Shown here piece after piece: positions 31,624 through 39,411 of a stretch of DNA of 47,498 nt. Location: the IMG/VR virus record IMGVR_UViG_3300047323_000127, positions 1 to 47,498 of that record; one strand, given 5' to 3'. Both the position numbers and the translations under genes were made by a program. The notes beneath the pieces are model-generated. The model searched no databases, was not told where the DNA came from, and saw nothing but the letters and a program-made list of their open reading frames with translations. The stretch's first letter is position 1. The number at the start of each line of letters is the position of its first letter. The stretch comes from a virus.

Positions 31624-31913
31624 CAATTTTTCTCCTTCTCCCATAATCTGCACGCCGGCGACCGAAACAGAATGTCGCTACCCGGCCCACCCGTCCAGTT
31701 CGTCTCGTTCAACCTGCACTTGCGGTACGTGCCCGCCGTGTTGGCGCTCAGCCTGGCGCTATGCCGGCAACTTTTGCAAGTCTCTCCCTGCGGCCCAGTC
31801 CCCGGCGGTGCCGCATACCCGTTCGGCCTCGTCGGCTTGCGTACAGCCTTCGACTCGCTGATCTCGATAACAACCGTTTCGCCGAACAGGTCGATTACCT
31901 CTCTACGTTCCAC
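31623..31913 (-). CDS. Cys-rich zinc-ribbon-like phage protein
   Basis: A 96-residue protein. GTG 31913 is preferred because AGGAGG lies 7 bases upstream; ATG 31931 is the alternative. The C-terminal half has CKSCRHSA...YRKCRLNETNWTGGPGSDI....PACRLWE, whose four Cys residues could bind zinc. Similar proteins are frequent in phage early operons next to xis/int; function unknown. Confidence 0.7.
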   Translation of the reverse strand: MERREVIDLFGETVVIEISESKAVRKPTRPNGYAAPPGTGPQGETCKSCRHSARLSANTAGTYRKCRLNETNWTGGPGSDILFRSPACRLWEKEKN

Positions 31914-32187
31914 GATCGCGCCTCCTGTCATTATTCGGATCGATGTACTCAACCTCGCACCCGCTGTGATCGCCCAAGGGTAGCCATGCAGGGCCATCGA
32001 GAAAATTCTCGCAATACCATTGCCAGCCCGTATCGCCCGTATCGGGACCATTCGAATTCAGTTGCACATGGCCGTTTCCGCCCTCCTTGCAACGGATGCT
32101 CAGGGCGATATGTAGGAACCCGACGTACTCGGCGATATGCCCCTCACGACCATCCTTGTTCCGCGCGATCTTTCCAGTCCAACTCAT
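31903..32187 (-). CDS. Small early-operon protein (94 aa)
   Basis: Begins MSWTGKIARNKDGREGHIAEY with GGAG upstream of ATG 32187. It reads like a small beta-barrel (W-rich, GWQWYCENF). It overlaps the start of the Cys-rich gene. No named family recognised. Confidence 0.6.
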   Translation of the reverse strand: MSWTGKIARNKDGREGHIAEYVGFLHIALSIRCKEGGNGHVQLNSNGPDTGDTGWQWYCENFLDGPAWLPLGDHSGCEVEYIDPNNDRRRDRGT

Positions 32188-32241
32188 CTTCCACTCCCCA
32201 TTCCCTCGCGGTCACCCGCAGAATCTGTTGTGCTGCCTCGA

Positions 32242-32454
32242 TCACTCCGAATATTCCTTCAGGTCTTCGAGGCACTGGATCATCGCCAAAGCATCACCTT
32301 CAGCCAAGGCGCGCGTCGCCCGCTGCAATGAGGCCTTAATCATCATCGCGCCGAACATTCCGGCAGGTCCAATTGCCTGGTAGTGACCGAGGATCTCCGT
32401 TACACGCTTGATTTCCTCGGGCAGCGCATCGCCCAATGTTTTTGTTTCGTTCAC
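32242..32454 (-). CDS. Small early-operon protein (70 aa)
   Basis: Helical protein beginning MNETKTLGDALPEEIKRV, ATGA-coupled to the gene above. No recognised domain. Confidence 0.55.
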   Translation of the reverse strand: MNETKTLGDALPEEIKRVTEILGHYQAIGPAGMFGAMMIKASLQRATRALAEGDALAMIQCLEDLKEYSE

Positions 32455-32879
32455 GCCTTCACCTCCACATCAGCCAGAGCGAACACGATGCCTCGGCAAT
32501 ACGGCGGCTCGCCATCTTCGAGGACCATAAACGTTTCGTGCGGAATGTCGGTTTTGTACGTCCACGACAAGTCGTCTTCTGCGCACCACAACGCCTCGAT
32601 CTGCCTGGCGTTCGGCTGGCGGTCGAAGTAGTCTTTCAGTTCGTCGTCGTCTTCGATGCTGTCGCGATGTGGTAGCAAGCCCTTTGCGTCGACGAATGCT
32701 GTGCCGCCGTCATAGCAGCCCACCTCGTCATAGATCGCGCCTTCGAATTCCATGAGGTCATCCGAAGCGCCGTAGACGATAACGAGGCCCGCAGCCTTTG
32801 CCGCATCGGTGAGAGCTTTCGGGAGTCGGACTGGGTATTGGATGCCGTCCAGTTGTGCCGCCAGTTCTTTTGCGTTCAT
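32451..32879 (-). CDS. Conserved phage accessory protein (142 aa)
   Basis: Begins MNAKELAAQLDGIQYP. The YGASDDLMEFEGAIYDEVGCYDGG...LLPHRDSIED segment occurs in many proteobacterial phage ORFs of unknown function. Acidic and soluble. ATGA-coupled on both sides. Confidence 0.65.
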   Translation of the reverse strand: MNAKELAAQLDGIQYPVRLPKALTDAAKAAGLVIVYGASDDLMEFEGAIYDEVGCYDGGTAFVDAKGLLPHRDSIEDDDELKDYFDRQPNARQIEALWCAEDDLSWTYKTDIPHETFMVLEDGEPPYCRGIVFALADVEVKA

Positions 32880-33013
32880 GCCGTCGTTTCCTTTGGTGCT
32901 TTCTCGTTAGCTTCCAACGCCTCAAGCGCCCATCGCAACGCCATCTGCGTACGCGGCCTATCCGCATTGTTGGCGATAGCCCATTTCAGTTCGGCTTTCG
33001 TTTCCTCGTTCAT
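32876..33013 (-). CDS. Very small coupled protein (45 aa)
   Basis: MNEETKAELKWAIANNADRP starts at ATG 33013 with GAGAGG about 8 bases upstream, and ends in an ATGA overlap. Predicted helical. Its position in an otherwise empty slot and its coupling on both sides support it as a real gene. Confidence 0.5.
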   Translation of the reverse strand: MNEETKAELKWAIANNADRPRTQMALRWALEALEANEKAPKETTA

Positions 33014-33180
33014 TCTTTCGACCTCTCGTAATTCGCCCATGCCTGTATAGCCTCGTTGACGGTTTGTTCGGGCCAGCCGCGTTGCAATAGCGCCGAGCGG
33101 AGCGCGCCCACCCGTCGAATGTGCTGGCTGCGCGCCAGATTCACGGCGTCTCGAAGCGCCTGGTAGACGTCATCGGTCAT
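33010..33180 (-). CDS. Very small coupled protein (56 aa)
   Basis: MTDDVYQALRDAVNLARSQH starts at ATG 33180 and ends in an ATGA overlap with the next gene. Helical, with HIRRVGALRSALLQRGW in the middle. It fills the gap between two other coupled genes; unknown function. Confidence 0.5.
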   Translation of the reverse strand: MTDDVYQALRDAVNLARSQHIRRVGALRSALLQRGWPEQTVNEAIQAWANYERSKE

Positions 33181-33365
33181 CGCCCACCCTTAGCAACGTT
33201 TTGCATCTTGCTGTTGTATGGCCATCCCGTTGACGTGCGCTGTCGACGGTATCCGGCAACGTATTCATGGAACTCGTCCAGTGTCTTTACAAGCTGCGCG
33301 CCTTCTGGTGTGGCGATGAACCTCTCTTCCTCGCGTCGCGCCTTGCGTCGCTGGCGGCTGTTCAT
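33177..33365 (-). CDS. Small basic early protein (62 aa)
   Basis: ATG 33365 has AAGGAGG 4 bases upstream. The N-terminus MNSRQRRKARREEERF is strongly basic, suggesting nucleic acid binding. Coupled on both sides. No family recognised. Confidence 0.55.
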   Translation of the reverse strand: MNSRQRRKARREEERFIATPEGAQLVKTLDEFHEYVAGYRRQRTSTGWPYNSKMQNVAKGGR

Positions 33366-33607
33366 TGCGCCTCCTTGAACCAATCTGGCTTCGCGAACCG
33401 ATCGGTGAACGTGTAGCCTGTCACGCCGTGCACGAACGTGAACACTTCGGCATCCGGCCAGTTTCGATAGATCTCATCCTCATCATCGGCATACGCAACA
33501 ATGATCGCGTGGCCGTCGCCATAGCCAGTCACCCAGTACGGATGCTTGATCGGCCAGTTGACCGGGCGCGGGTCTTCCGCGTTCACATGGAATCGTGCTC
33601 GAATCAT
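33362..33607 (-). CDS. Conserved phage accessory protein (81 aa)
   Basis: MIRARFHVNAEDPRPVNWPI starts at ATG 33607 in an ATGA overlap. The D.RPV.WPIKHPYW.TGYGDGHAI.VAYADDE pattern recurs in phage genomes; function unknown. Confidence 0.65.
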   Translation of the reverse strand: MIRARFHVNAEDPRPVNWPIKHPYWVTGYGDGHAIIVAYADDEDEIYRNWPDAEVFTFVHGVTGYTFTDRFAKPDWFKEAQ

Positions 33608-33912
33608 CCCGCCTGCTCCTGAAACATATCCATCGTCCTTGTATCCCGCTCCGGTTCGGCTTCGAGCGTTGCCAGAATGTCTTTCAGGCGGGTATTTCCA
33701 TCCCCGCCATAGGGTAGACACAGGCCATCCCAACCAACCTTATTAAGGTCGGTCTCACAGGTCATTTGCGTGGCTGGCGAATACGTGATCTGATTGCCGT
33801 ACGCGTCGCCGAATATCTCGCGCTTTTCGTGCTCTGCAACAAGTCGGGCGTGGTGTTCGTTATCGGCCATCACAACGGTGGTGAGGCTTATGGTGAGCGC
33901 GTAGGGTTTCAT
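33604..33912 (-). CDS. Early-operon protein (102 aa)
   Basis: ATG 33912 has AAGGAG 5 bases upstream. A hydrophobic N-terminus (MKPYALTISLTTVVMADNEHHA) is probably a beta hairpin rather than a membrane helix. No family recognised. Confidence 0.55.
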   Translation of the reverse strand: MKPYALTISLTTVVMADNEHHARLVAEHEKREIFGDAYGNQITYSPATQMTCETDLNKVGWDGLCLPYGGDGNTRLKDILATLEAEPERDTRTMDMFQEQAG

Positions 33913-34103
33913 GTTGGCTCCTTCGGTGCGTCTGGCAGCGGCATCCAGTGAGTCGGCTTCCACATATCAAACATGAAGTGATTGCCGATTACTTTGATGT
34001 TCGGACGCCAAACTCCCACTTGAATCTTCGGCTCTCCGTCTGGCATATAGACAAGAAACTCGCCACTCTCTGGCGCCGTCTCGATCGGCTTCCATTCAGA
34101 CAT
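33909..34103 (-). CDS. DUF551 protein
   Basis: A 64-residue protein starting MSEWKPIETAPESGEFLVYM and ending THWMPLPDAPKEP. The opening W.PIETAP and closing HWMPLPDAP are the DUF551 signature, a small phage family of unknown function. Coupled to neighbours. Confidence 0.8.
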   Translation of the reverse strand: MSEWKPIETAPESGEFLVYMPDGEPKIQVGVWRPNIKVIGNHFMFDMWKPTHWMPLPDAPKEPT

Positions 34104-34575
34104 TCGTTTCTCCCTTCTCTGCGGATGCCGCGATAGCTGCGTCGATGGCTTCGCGGACAGTGCGGCGCCCGGATATGTCGATGACCCTTCCGTCGTCGAG
34201 GTAGATCGTGTCAACCAGTTCCTCTTGAAGCCAATTCAGCCGCTCCGCATCCCTCGCGCTGTCAGCGACATTGGCAGCGAGGCGGGATTCGACGGCATCG
34301 GCGTCACGAAGAATTGAGCCGGCCAATCCCTTCCGCACCAAGTAGTCCAGCGCCTTCGAGCCTTGATCATTGCTGGGCGAGACTTTGTTGAGCGAGTGGA
34401 CGAGTTTTTGGACAATCATCCTCAAGTCGTCCACCGTGCTTGCCTTCGATTCCAACTCCGAAATCCGCGCGTTGGCGGCTTCGAGGGCTGTGACCGCGTC
34501 AGCGATTAAATTCTTGGCAATCGGCGGCGCAAGAGAATCGCTGTAATTGCTCATGCGTTGGACCAGGTCACTCAT
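34096..34575 (-). CDS. Early-operon helical protein (159 aa)
   Basis: Start MSDLVQRMSNYSD at ATG 34575, with AAGG about 9 bases upstream. A coiled-coil stretch (AVTALEAANARISELESKAS) is followed by the RDAERLNWLQEELVDTIYLDDGR..DISGRRTVREAIDAAI segment seen in many phage accessory proteins. Function unknown. Confidence 0.6.
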   Translation of the reverse strand: MSDLVQRMSNYSDSLAPPIAKNLIADAVTALEAANARISELESKASTVDDLRMIVQKLVHSLNKVSPSNDQGSKALDYLVRKGLAGSILRDADAVESRLAANVADSARDAERLNWLQEELVDTIYLDDGRVIDISGRRTVREAIDAAIAASAEKGETNV

Positions 34576-34834
34576 GTTGTCCATCCTTAAGGGCGCGGAT
34601 AGCGTTCTCGCAATCTTGAACTGCCACGTTGTAAGCAATATCGTCGGTGGAGTCGGTCGGATCGGTGAGGCGCTCGGCGTGAACTGCTTCCCAGCTTTCC
34701 TCCAGCGCAGCGCGGCGGGATGCTTGCTCGACGGCGCGTCCGATAATCAGCGCCTCGGTGCGCCAGCGCTCTACGCCCGCACGGTCGAAGTCACACACGG
34801 ACGCGATAACGTCGATAAGCTGTTCGTCAGTCAC
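34568..34834 (-). CDS. Early-operon helical protein (88 aa)
   Basis: MTDEQLIDVIASVCDFDRAG starts in an ATGA overlap with the larger gene above. All-helical, soluble, acidic. No recognised family. Confidence 0.55.
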   Translation of the reverse strand: MTDEQLIDVIASVCDFDRAGVERWRTEALIIGRAVEQASRRAALEESWEAVHAERLTDPTDSTDDIAYNVAVQDCENAIRALKDGQHE

Positions 34835-35880
34835 GATTGCTCCTCCGATCCGCGATCAGCGAGAAGGGCGCGGAGTTGATCCACGTTCTCGAATATCCAT
34901 CCATCGGCAGCCGTTCGACATGCGCATGCGCGGGATGCGGCGTTAGCCAGTTCCGCGTTCGTCAGCGGCTGCTCGGCTGACGGTGCTGGCGCTTTCGGCG
35001 AGGGGGCGGTATAGCCGCTGTGCTTGTCCGCGTCATAGTCCAGAATGAAAGGCTCGTCAGGCAGTTCGCCGATCAGCCACCTAGCGCGATCAGCCTCATA
35101 CCGAACACGGTCCGGATACTCAGAGCGGTCGAGCGTAATACCGCTGGCAATGTCGCCGTTGTGCAGAATCGCTGTCCAATTGCTCTTGCCGTTGCTTTCC
35201 GGCATGGAGCCATACCACACGGCGAGTTTCGTCCCTTCCACCGCTCCGGTAGTCAGCGCATCGACGAGCGCTGACGGTGCTTGCGGGGCGGCGTAGAGCT
35301 TCGCGCCGTGCTTCAGCGTCTTGTCGAACACCTTGAAATCCCACGCGTCGTGGCCCGTGAATGTTCGCCACTTGATCACTTCTGCCACAGGCTCCGCAGC
35401 GGCGTCAGACGGCTGGACGAGTTTTGCGAACTGCGCGAACATTTCCGCAAACGGCGCTTGGGCGCACCCGGCCTGAAGCATGATCTCCTTGGCGTCCAAT
35501 ACTTCTTGGAGCAAGTCCAGATGCGCCGCCCGCTCGTCTACCGCATCGGCTGTCACCTTTTCGGCGGGGGCGGCGATCTGGCTCTTGAGTTCTGCGATGG
35601 CCTCGATGATCGGCGCGGCACCGCCATCGTCGGGGTCGAGTCCGAGCGTCTCGTTGATCAAACCGAGATCGGCGCACGCCGCGTGAAACATACGTGTCAT
35701 CGACGCAAGTTCGTCCGCCACACCCTGCGCATCTGCTGCCGGCGCAATGGTTTCGAGTGCACGCAACGCTTCGACGGCGCGCACCATCGGCTCAAGCGCG
35801 ATCTTTGCGGGCTTCTTAATGCCGTTTGCGATAGCCAGATATTCGGCTTCAAGGTCATCTGCGATTTTTCGTTTGCTCAT
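34831..35880 (-). CDS. Large accessory phage protein (349 aa)
   Basis: ATG 35880 (MSKRKIADDLEAEYLAIANG) is the likely start. The helical N-terminal half has several Ala-rich segments. In the middle, VIKWRTFTGHDAWDFKVFDKTL..GAKLYAAPQAP carries the KLY-A-P-P-like element common to phage Ea-type accessory proteins. The C-terminus is Cys-containing (RACACRTAADGW). No enzyme motif is seen. Confidence 0.6.
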   Translation of the reverse strand: MSKRKIADDLEAEYLAIANGIKKPAKIALEPMVRAVEALRALETIAPAADAQGVADELASMTRMFHAACADLGLINETLGLDPDDGGAAPIIEAIAELKSQIAAPAEKVTADAVDERAAHLDLLQEVLDAKEIMLQAGCAQAPFAEMFAQFAKLVQPSDAAAEPVAEVIKWRTFTGHDAWDFKVFDKTLKHGAKLYAAPQAPSALVDALTTGAVEGTKLAVWYGSMPESNGKSNWTAILHNGDIASGITLDRSEYPDRVRYEADRARWLIGELPDEPFILDYDADKHSGYTAPSPKAPAPSAEQPLTNAELANAASRACACRTAADGWIFENVDQLRALLADRGSEEQS

Positions 35881-35917
35881 ATTCGTCTCGTTTCCGTAAG
35901 GCTGCGTTGTTAGGCGG

Positions 35918-36313
35918 TTAGGGCTTCGCGACAGGTGCGGATTGGCGAGGAACGTATTCGTGATGCTGGACGGTGTCGATGAGGCACAAAAGCGTCTCAA
36001 CGTTGATCTTGACCGTGGTCGCGCCTTCCTCCGATTGCTTTGCGGCGAAGTCGCGCATCCGGTTGAGGCGATCAAACGTAAGGTTCGGGCCTTTGTACTC
36101 GCCTCGTGGATCGGCTGCGTCAGCCTCGGAAGTGGACTTAATCTTTGCGAACAAGGAAACGCGAGCCTCATCGAACAGTTGCAAAACGAACTCGCGCAGA
36201 ACAAATTTCTCTTCTTCGGTCGGATCGCGGGAGGCGTTGTTGTCTCCGACGATTTCGAACCCTTCGATGAAATCGATTGCCTGTTGGGCGGTTAATGTCG
36301 TTGCATTGCTCAT
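35918..36313 (-). CDS. Early-operon helical protein (131 aa)
   Basis: Start ATG 36313 (MSNATTLTAQQAIDFIEGFE) lies in an ATGA overlap. Predicted helical with an acidic middle. No family recognised. Confidence 0.55.
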   Translation of the reverse strand: MSNATTLTAQQAIDFIEGFEIVGDNNASRDPTEEEKFVLREFVLQLFDEARVSLFAKIKSTSEADAADPRGEYKGPNLTFDRLNRMRDFAAKQSEEGATTVKINVETLLCLIDTVQHHEYVPRQSAPVAKP

Positions 36314-36549
36314 GGTCGGTAGTCCTCGATCGGAATGAAGCTGTCGGTAAGGTTGCTGTAGACGCACAGATCGGCACCGCAGCAGCGAGCACGCCATGCC
36401 TTCATGGTTTTCGATTCGACTCGGCCGTCGGGAAACTCTTCACGCGAATACTCGAAGTCGTACGACTCGGCGGTCGTCGTTCCGCACCCATCCGCGCACA
36501 CGAATTCCTCACCAGCTTTCAGCGTTGGCAGTCCAGTTTCGTTGCTCAT
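36310..36549 (-). CDS. Small Cys-containing protein (79 aa)
   Basis: MSNETGLPTLKAGEEFVCAD starts at ATG 36549. Four Cys residues (VCADGCG and RARCCGADLC region) could form a metal site. Its leader (ACGAAT then ATGAGCAA) is almost identical to that of the gene starting at 35880, hinting at local duplication. Confidence 0.55.
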   Translation of the reverse strand: MSNETGLPTLKAGEEFVCADGCGTTTAESYDFEYSREEFPDGRVESKTMKAWRARCCGADLCVYSNLTDSFIPIEDYRP

Positions 36550-36557
36550 ATTCGTTC

Positions 36558-36821
36558 TCAGTCCAGACCGGTTTCGTCAGTCGCACTGCGCACCATGCGA
36601 GCCATGTTTTCGAACGCCAGCGCGAGTTCTTCGCGGCGATGCTTTGACTTCGGCAGCCAGAACGTCACGGCGCTACGGTCGTCGTCCATTGGCGGGTGGT
36701 GCAGCTTGTGGCTGCTGTGCAGGACCAATTGCACCGCGCTGTAGGTAAGGCCTGTGTTGCTGACCTTCTCGATCAAAATGACCTCGTCGGTCAGTTCTTG
36801 GCTATACACGTTGATTCGCAT
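36558..36821 (-). CDS. Early-operon protein (87 aa)
   Basis: MRINVYSQELTDEVILIEKV starts at ATG 36821. Beta-rich first half with VLHSSHKLHHPP and DDDRSAVTFWLPKSKHRREELA. It resembles conserved small phage proteins whose function is unknown. Confidence 0.6.
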   Translation of the reverse strand: MRINVYSQELTDEVILIEKVSNTGLTYSAVQLVLHSSHKLHHPPMDDDRSAVTFWLPKSKHRREELALAFENMARMVRSATDETGLD

Positions 36822-36860
36822 GTCGATCTCACTCGCCGGCCTACGCCGACCTCATTGTTT

Positions 36861-36890
36861 CCGCGCCCCCGCCTATCGGGGATGGCGCGG
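36861..36890 (-). other. GC-rich hairpin downstream of the SPFH gene
   Basis: CCGCGCC (36861-36867) pairs with GGCGCGG (36884-36890), with further CCCC/GGGG pairing inside. It lies in the 79-base gap after the SPFH stop. No T-run, so it may slow polymerase or stabilise mRNA and is not a standard terminator. Confidence 0.45.
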
Positions 36891-36900
36891 AGGGGGTTAG

Positions 36901-37737
36901 TTACTTGCCGCCGAGTTGGATCATCGGGAGAGCGCCGCCCATCATGTAGGTCGGGTAATGGCCGTCCCACTTCTCGACTTTCAGTTTCTCGATGAGCGCG
37001 GGACTGGCTTCAAGCGACTTGCCCATCAGTTCATTCGCCTTGGCGGTGTTCTCAGCGACCTTCAGCGCCGCCTCCGATTCGACGACACGCTTTTGCGCTT
37101 CCCATTTCGTCTGCGTGATTTCGTTCTCGACGCGCAGGGCGTTTTGCTGGGCGGTGATCTTCGCCTCGATGGCATCGTTGAACTGCCTGCTGAACGTGAA
37201 GTCGACGATATTCACTGCACTGACGTTCACGCCAATATTCTTGAATCGGGTCAGCAGCGCCTCGCGCATCTCCTGGCTTACCTGATCCCGTTTCTGAATC
37301 AGGTCGGTTGCCTCATAGCGTGCCGCGACAGCCTTTGCAATGTCATGAACTGCCGGGTCCATCACCTGTGCCCATGGATCGCCGCCAAGGTTCGAATAGA
37401 CGCCTACCGCTGCAGTAGGCAGGATGTTGAAATTCACCGAGACCTTCATGTCCACTTGCTGGAGGTCTTTCGATGACCCCGCCACATCGGACTGGGCCTT
37501 GTACACGCCGATGTAGACGTTGTGCATGGATTGGGAAATCGGCATGCGGAAGTGAATGCCCGGATCGTATGTGGTGGGGGATGCTGCGCCGAATGTCGTC
37601 ATCACGCCCACGTACCCCGCCGGCACGGATGCGAACGGCCACAGGATGAACAGCGCGATCAGCGTCACAACCGCGATGGCAGCGCCGACGATCAGTTTGA
37701 TGCCGCCCTGCGGGACTTCTCTGGAAGCAACAACCAT
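36901..37737 (-). CDS. SPFH / prohibitin-family membrane protein
   Basis: A 278-residue protein; AAGGA lies 8 bases before ATG 37737. One membrane helix (about 14-36) is followed by the SPFH domain: VPAGYVGVMTTFGAA, DPGIHFRMPI, VDMKVSVNFNI, and AAVAARYEATDLIQKRDQVSQEMREAL. A long helical segment (205-250) ends the domain. Prohibitins oligomerise into membrane rings and guard proteases or membrane integrity. In a phage early operon, beside exo and bet, it may protect the membrane or exclude other phages; that role is inferred. Confidence 0.85.
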   Translation of the reverse strand: MVVASREVPQGGIKLIVGAAIAVVTLIALFILWPFASVPAGYVGVMTTFGAASPTTYDPGIHFRMPISQSMHNVYIGVYKAQSDVAGSSKDLQQVDMKVSVNFNILPTAAVGVYSNLGGDPWAQVMDPAVHDIAKAVAARYEATDLIQKRDQVSQEMREALLTRFKNIGVNVSAVNIVDFTFSRQFNDAIEAKITAQQNALRVENEITQTKWEAQKRVVESEAALKVAENTAKANELMGKSLEASPALIEKLKVEKWDGHYPTYMMGGALPMIQLGGK

Positions 37738-37889
37738 TTTTGTTTTCCTTCTAGTGGGAGAAAAAGAACCGCCCCAAACCGGCAGCGGTTAAACACGCGA
37801 CGCCGGGGAGGCGTCGTACTCTTGATGGGGCCGCTGCGTGGCTTACCGGGAAACGCCGTAGCCAATCCGTGCGCGCTGCGGCGGTAAAG

Positions 37890-38567
37890 TTAGGCGGCTC
37901 GTTTCTCAAGTTGCCGAATCATCGCCTCGACCTCTGCATTGAACTGAAGTAGACCGGTCAGAAGCTTTTGAATGAACGCTTCGTCGCGCTCGATGCGTTG
38001 CACGTAGAGGCGCAAGCTTTCTTTCTGGCGTGGGTCGTAAGAGATGAAATCCCACCATTGCCGACCGGTCACGAGCATTGCACCTTGAACCTGCCCGATG
38101 TGCTCTTCGGGCATGCCACTAAGAATCGTCTTGATATGCACCTGCTCATCGTGCGGGCACTTCATTTCAATGCCGCCGTCCGTGCTGACGAGACCATCTG
38201 GCGACGCACCGATGAAGTCAAACTGCGGGTGCACGATGAATCCGCTCTCTACGACGATGTTTCCCGTTTCGAGCTCGTAAGCCTCGCGAGCGAACGCTTC
38301 AACGTCTGTTCCCCACTGGAGCGACTTGCTGCCGATCTCATGCCTTGGGATGCCTGCAGTGCGCTCGAAGGCCAGGGTTCGCATGTAGGTATCGCGTGCC
38401 GCTGTGGACTCGGGCAGTTTCGGAAGACCCTTGCGCGGCCCTGATTTCCAGACCGCACCGGGTTCCGCTTCAGTGACGGCGATAGCATCCATAAAACAGG
38501 ATGCGGTAATCCGACCGGCGCGCTGTTCGCGCCACGCATCCGAGCGCTGTTCGATTGCATCAGTCAT
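37890..38567 (-). CDS. YqaJ / lambda-exonuclease-family recombination nuclease
   Basis: A 225-residue protein. WREQRAGRITAS near the start and FDFIGASPDGLV...GGIEMKCP (117-138), with Asp124, Glu134 and Lys136, form the conserved D-E-x-K nuclease centre, and QVQGAML follows. It should resect double-stranded ends 5' to 3', loading the Bet protein on the exposed strand. It overlaps the bet stop by 8 bases. Confidence 0.9.
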   Translation of the reverse strand: MTDAIEQRSDAWREQRAGRITASCFMDAIAVTEAEPGAVWKSGPRKGLPKLPESTAARDTYMRTLAFERTAGIPRHEIGSKSLQWGTDVEAFAREAYELETGNIVVESGFIVHPQFDFIGASPDGLVSTDGGIEMKCPHDEQVHIKTILSGMPEEHIGQVQGAMLVTGRQWWDFISYDPRQKESLRLYVQRIERDEAFIQKLLTGLLQFNAEVEAMIRQLEKRAA

Positions 38568-39369
38568 TTCCGATTACCTCCTTGGCTGAGACGTCTTCAG
38601 CACCTGCGATGGCCTTCAGGCGGTTGAGTTCGTCGATTCCGATTGCCTTGCGGTCGTTCGGCTCAAGCTTGTCGCCGTTCGGCAACGCCCCACCGGCCCA
38701 TGCTTTGGCAAGCGCATCCGGGCCACCTTCTTTCGCAATGAATTCGAGTTCGCCAATTAGAACGTCGTGGCGCTCTGTGCGCTCTGCGGTCGGGCGTGCT
38801 GCTTCGGCGGTCTGCGTTGGCGTTTTCTTGACCTCATTGACCGGACCCATATCGACGATCCGCTCTGCCTCGTCCTGGTCATAGATACCGACATAGCCGA
38901 ATGCCAGACGGGCGCACTGAATCATTGCCTTGTGGCGCAACATGCGTTTCGGGTGAGACGTCCAAGGCTGCGTGCCGCGCTTGCATTCCTCCAGGTACTC
39001 AGTGACCCGGATCGGGTGCGAGCGATCCTTGCGGTAGATAATGCAGGTGCATTGCTTGTCGTCCTGCTCGAAATCCAGACCATCAAACTGCGCGTTCTCG
39101 TTGATGATTCGCGCCCAACCATCGACGCCGACGACCGGAATAATCCCGTTGTTCTTGTCGGGAAAGGCATAGATTTCCTTAGTCCAAGGGTTCAGGCCGT
39201 ACTGAGTCGCTACGACAAGCAACGCGCTCATCTGCGCATCGCTTACCTGCCCCTTGAATGCGGTCGCCTTGAGAATGTCCAAGACTTCCGGGTTTGCTTC
39301 CAATCCGAAGCGCTGCGCCAGTTTTGCGGCTAGCGTGGTTGTCATGCTGCTCGTTACGATGTTGCCCAT
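38560..39369 (-). CDS. bet: Bet / RecT-type single-strand annealing protein
   Basis: A 269-residue protein; GGAG lies 6 bases before ATG 39369. It follows lambda Bet: SALLVVATQYGLNPWTKEIYAFPDKN.GI.PVVGVDGW (45-85), CTCIIYRKDRSHPI, EC.RGTQPW..HPKRMLRHKAMIQCARLAFG (about 128-158) and DQDEAERI. The C-terminal third is variable. With the downstream exonuclease it forms a Red-type recombination pair. Confidence 0.92.
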   Translation of the reverse strand: MGNIVTSSMTTTLAAKLAQRFGLEANPEVLDILKATAFKGQVSDAQMSALLVVATQYGLNPWTKEIYAFPDKNNGIIPVVGVDGWARIINENAQFDGLDFEQDDKQCTCIIYRKDRSHPIRVTEYLEECKRGTQPWTSHPKRMLRHKAMIQCARLAFGYVGIYDQDEAERIVDMGPVNEVKKTPTQTAEAARPTAERTERHDVLIGELEFIAKEGGPDALAKAWAGGALPNGDKLEPNDRKAIGIDELNRLKAIAGAEDVSAKEVIGND

Positions 39370-39411
39370 GATTGCTCCATGCGCGAGACTCGGCCGCGCG
39401 TTGAGGGTTGG

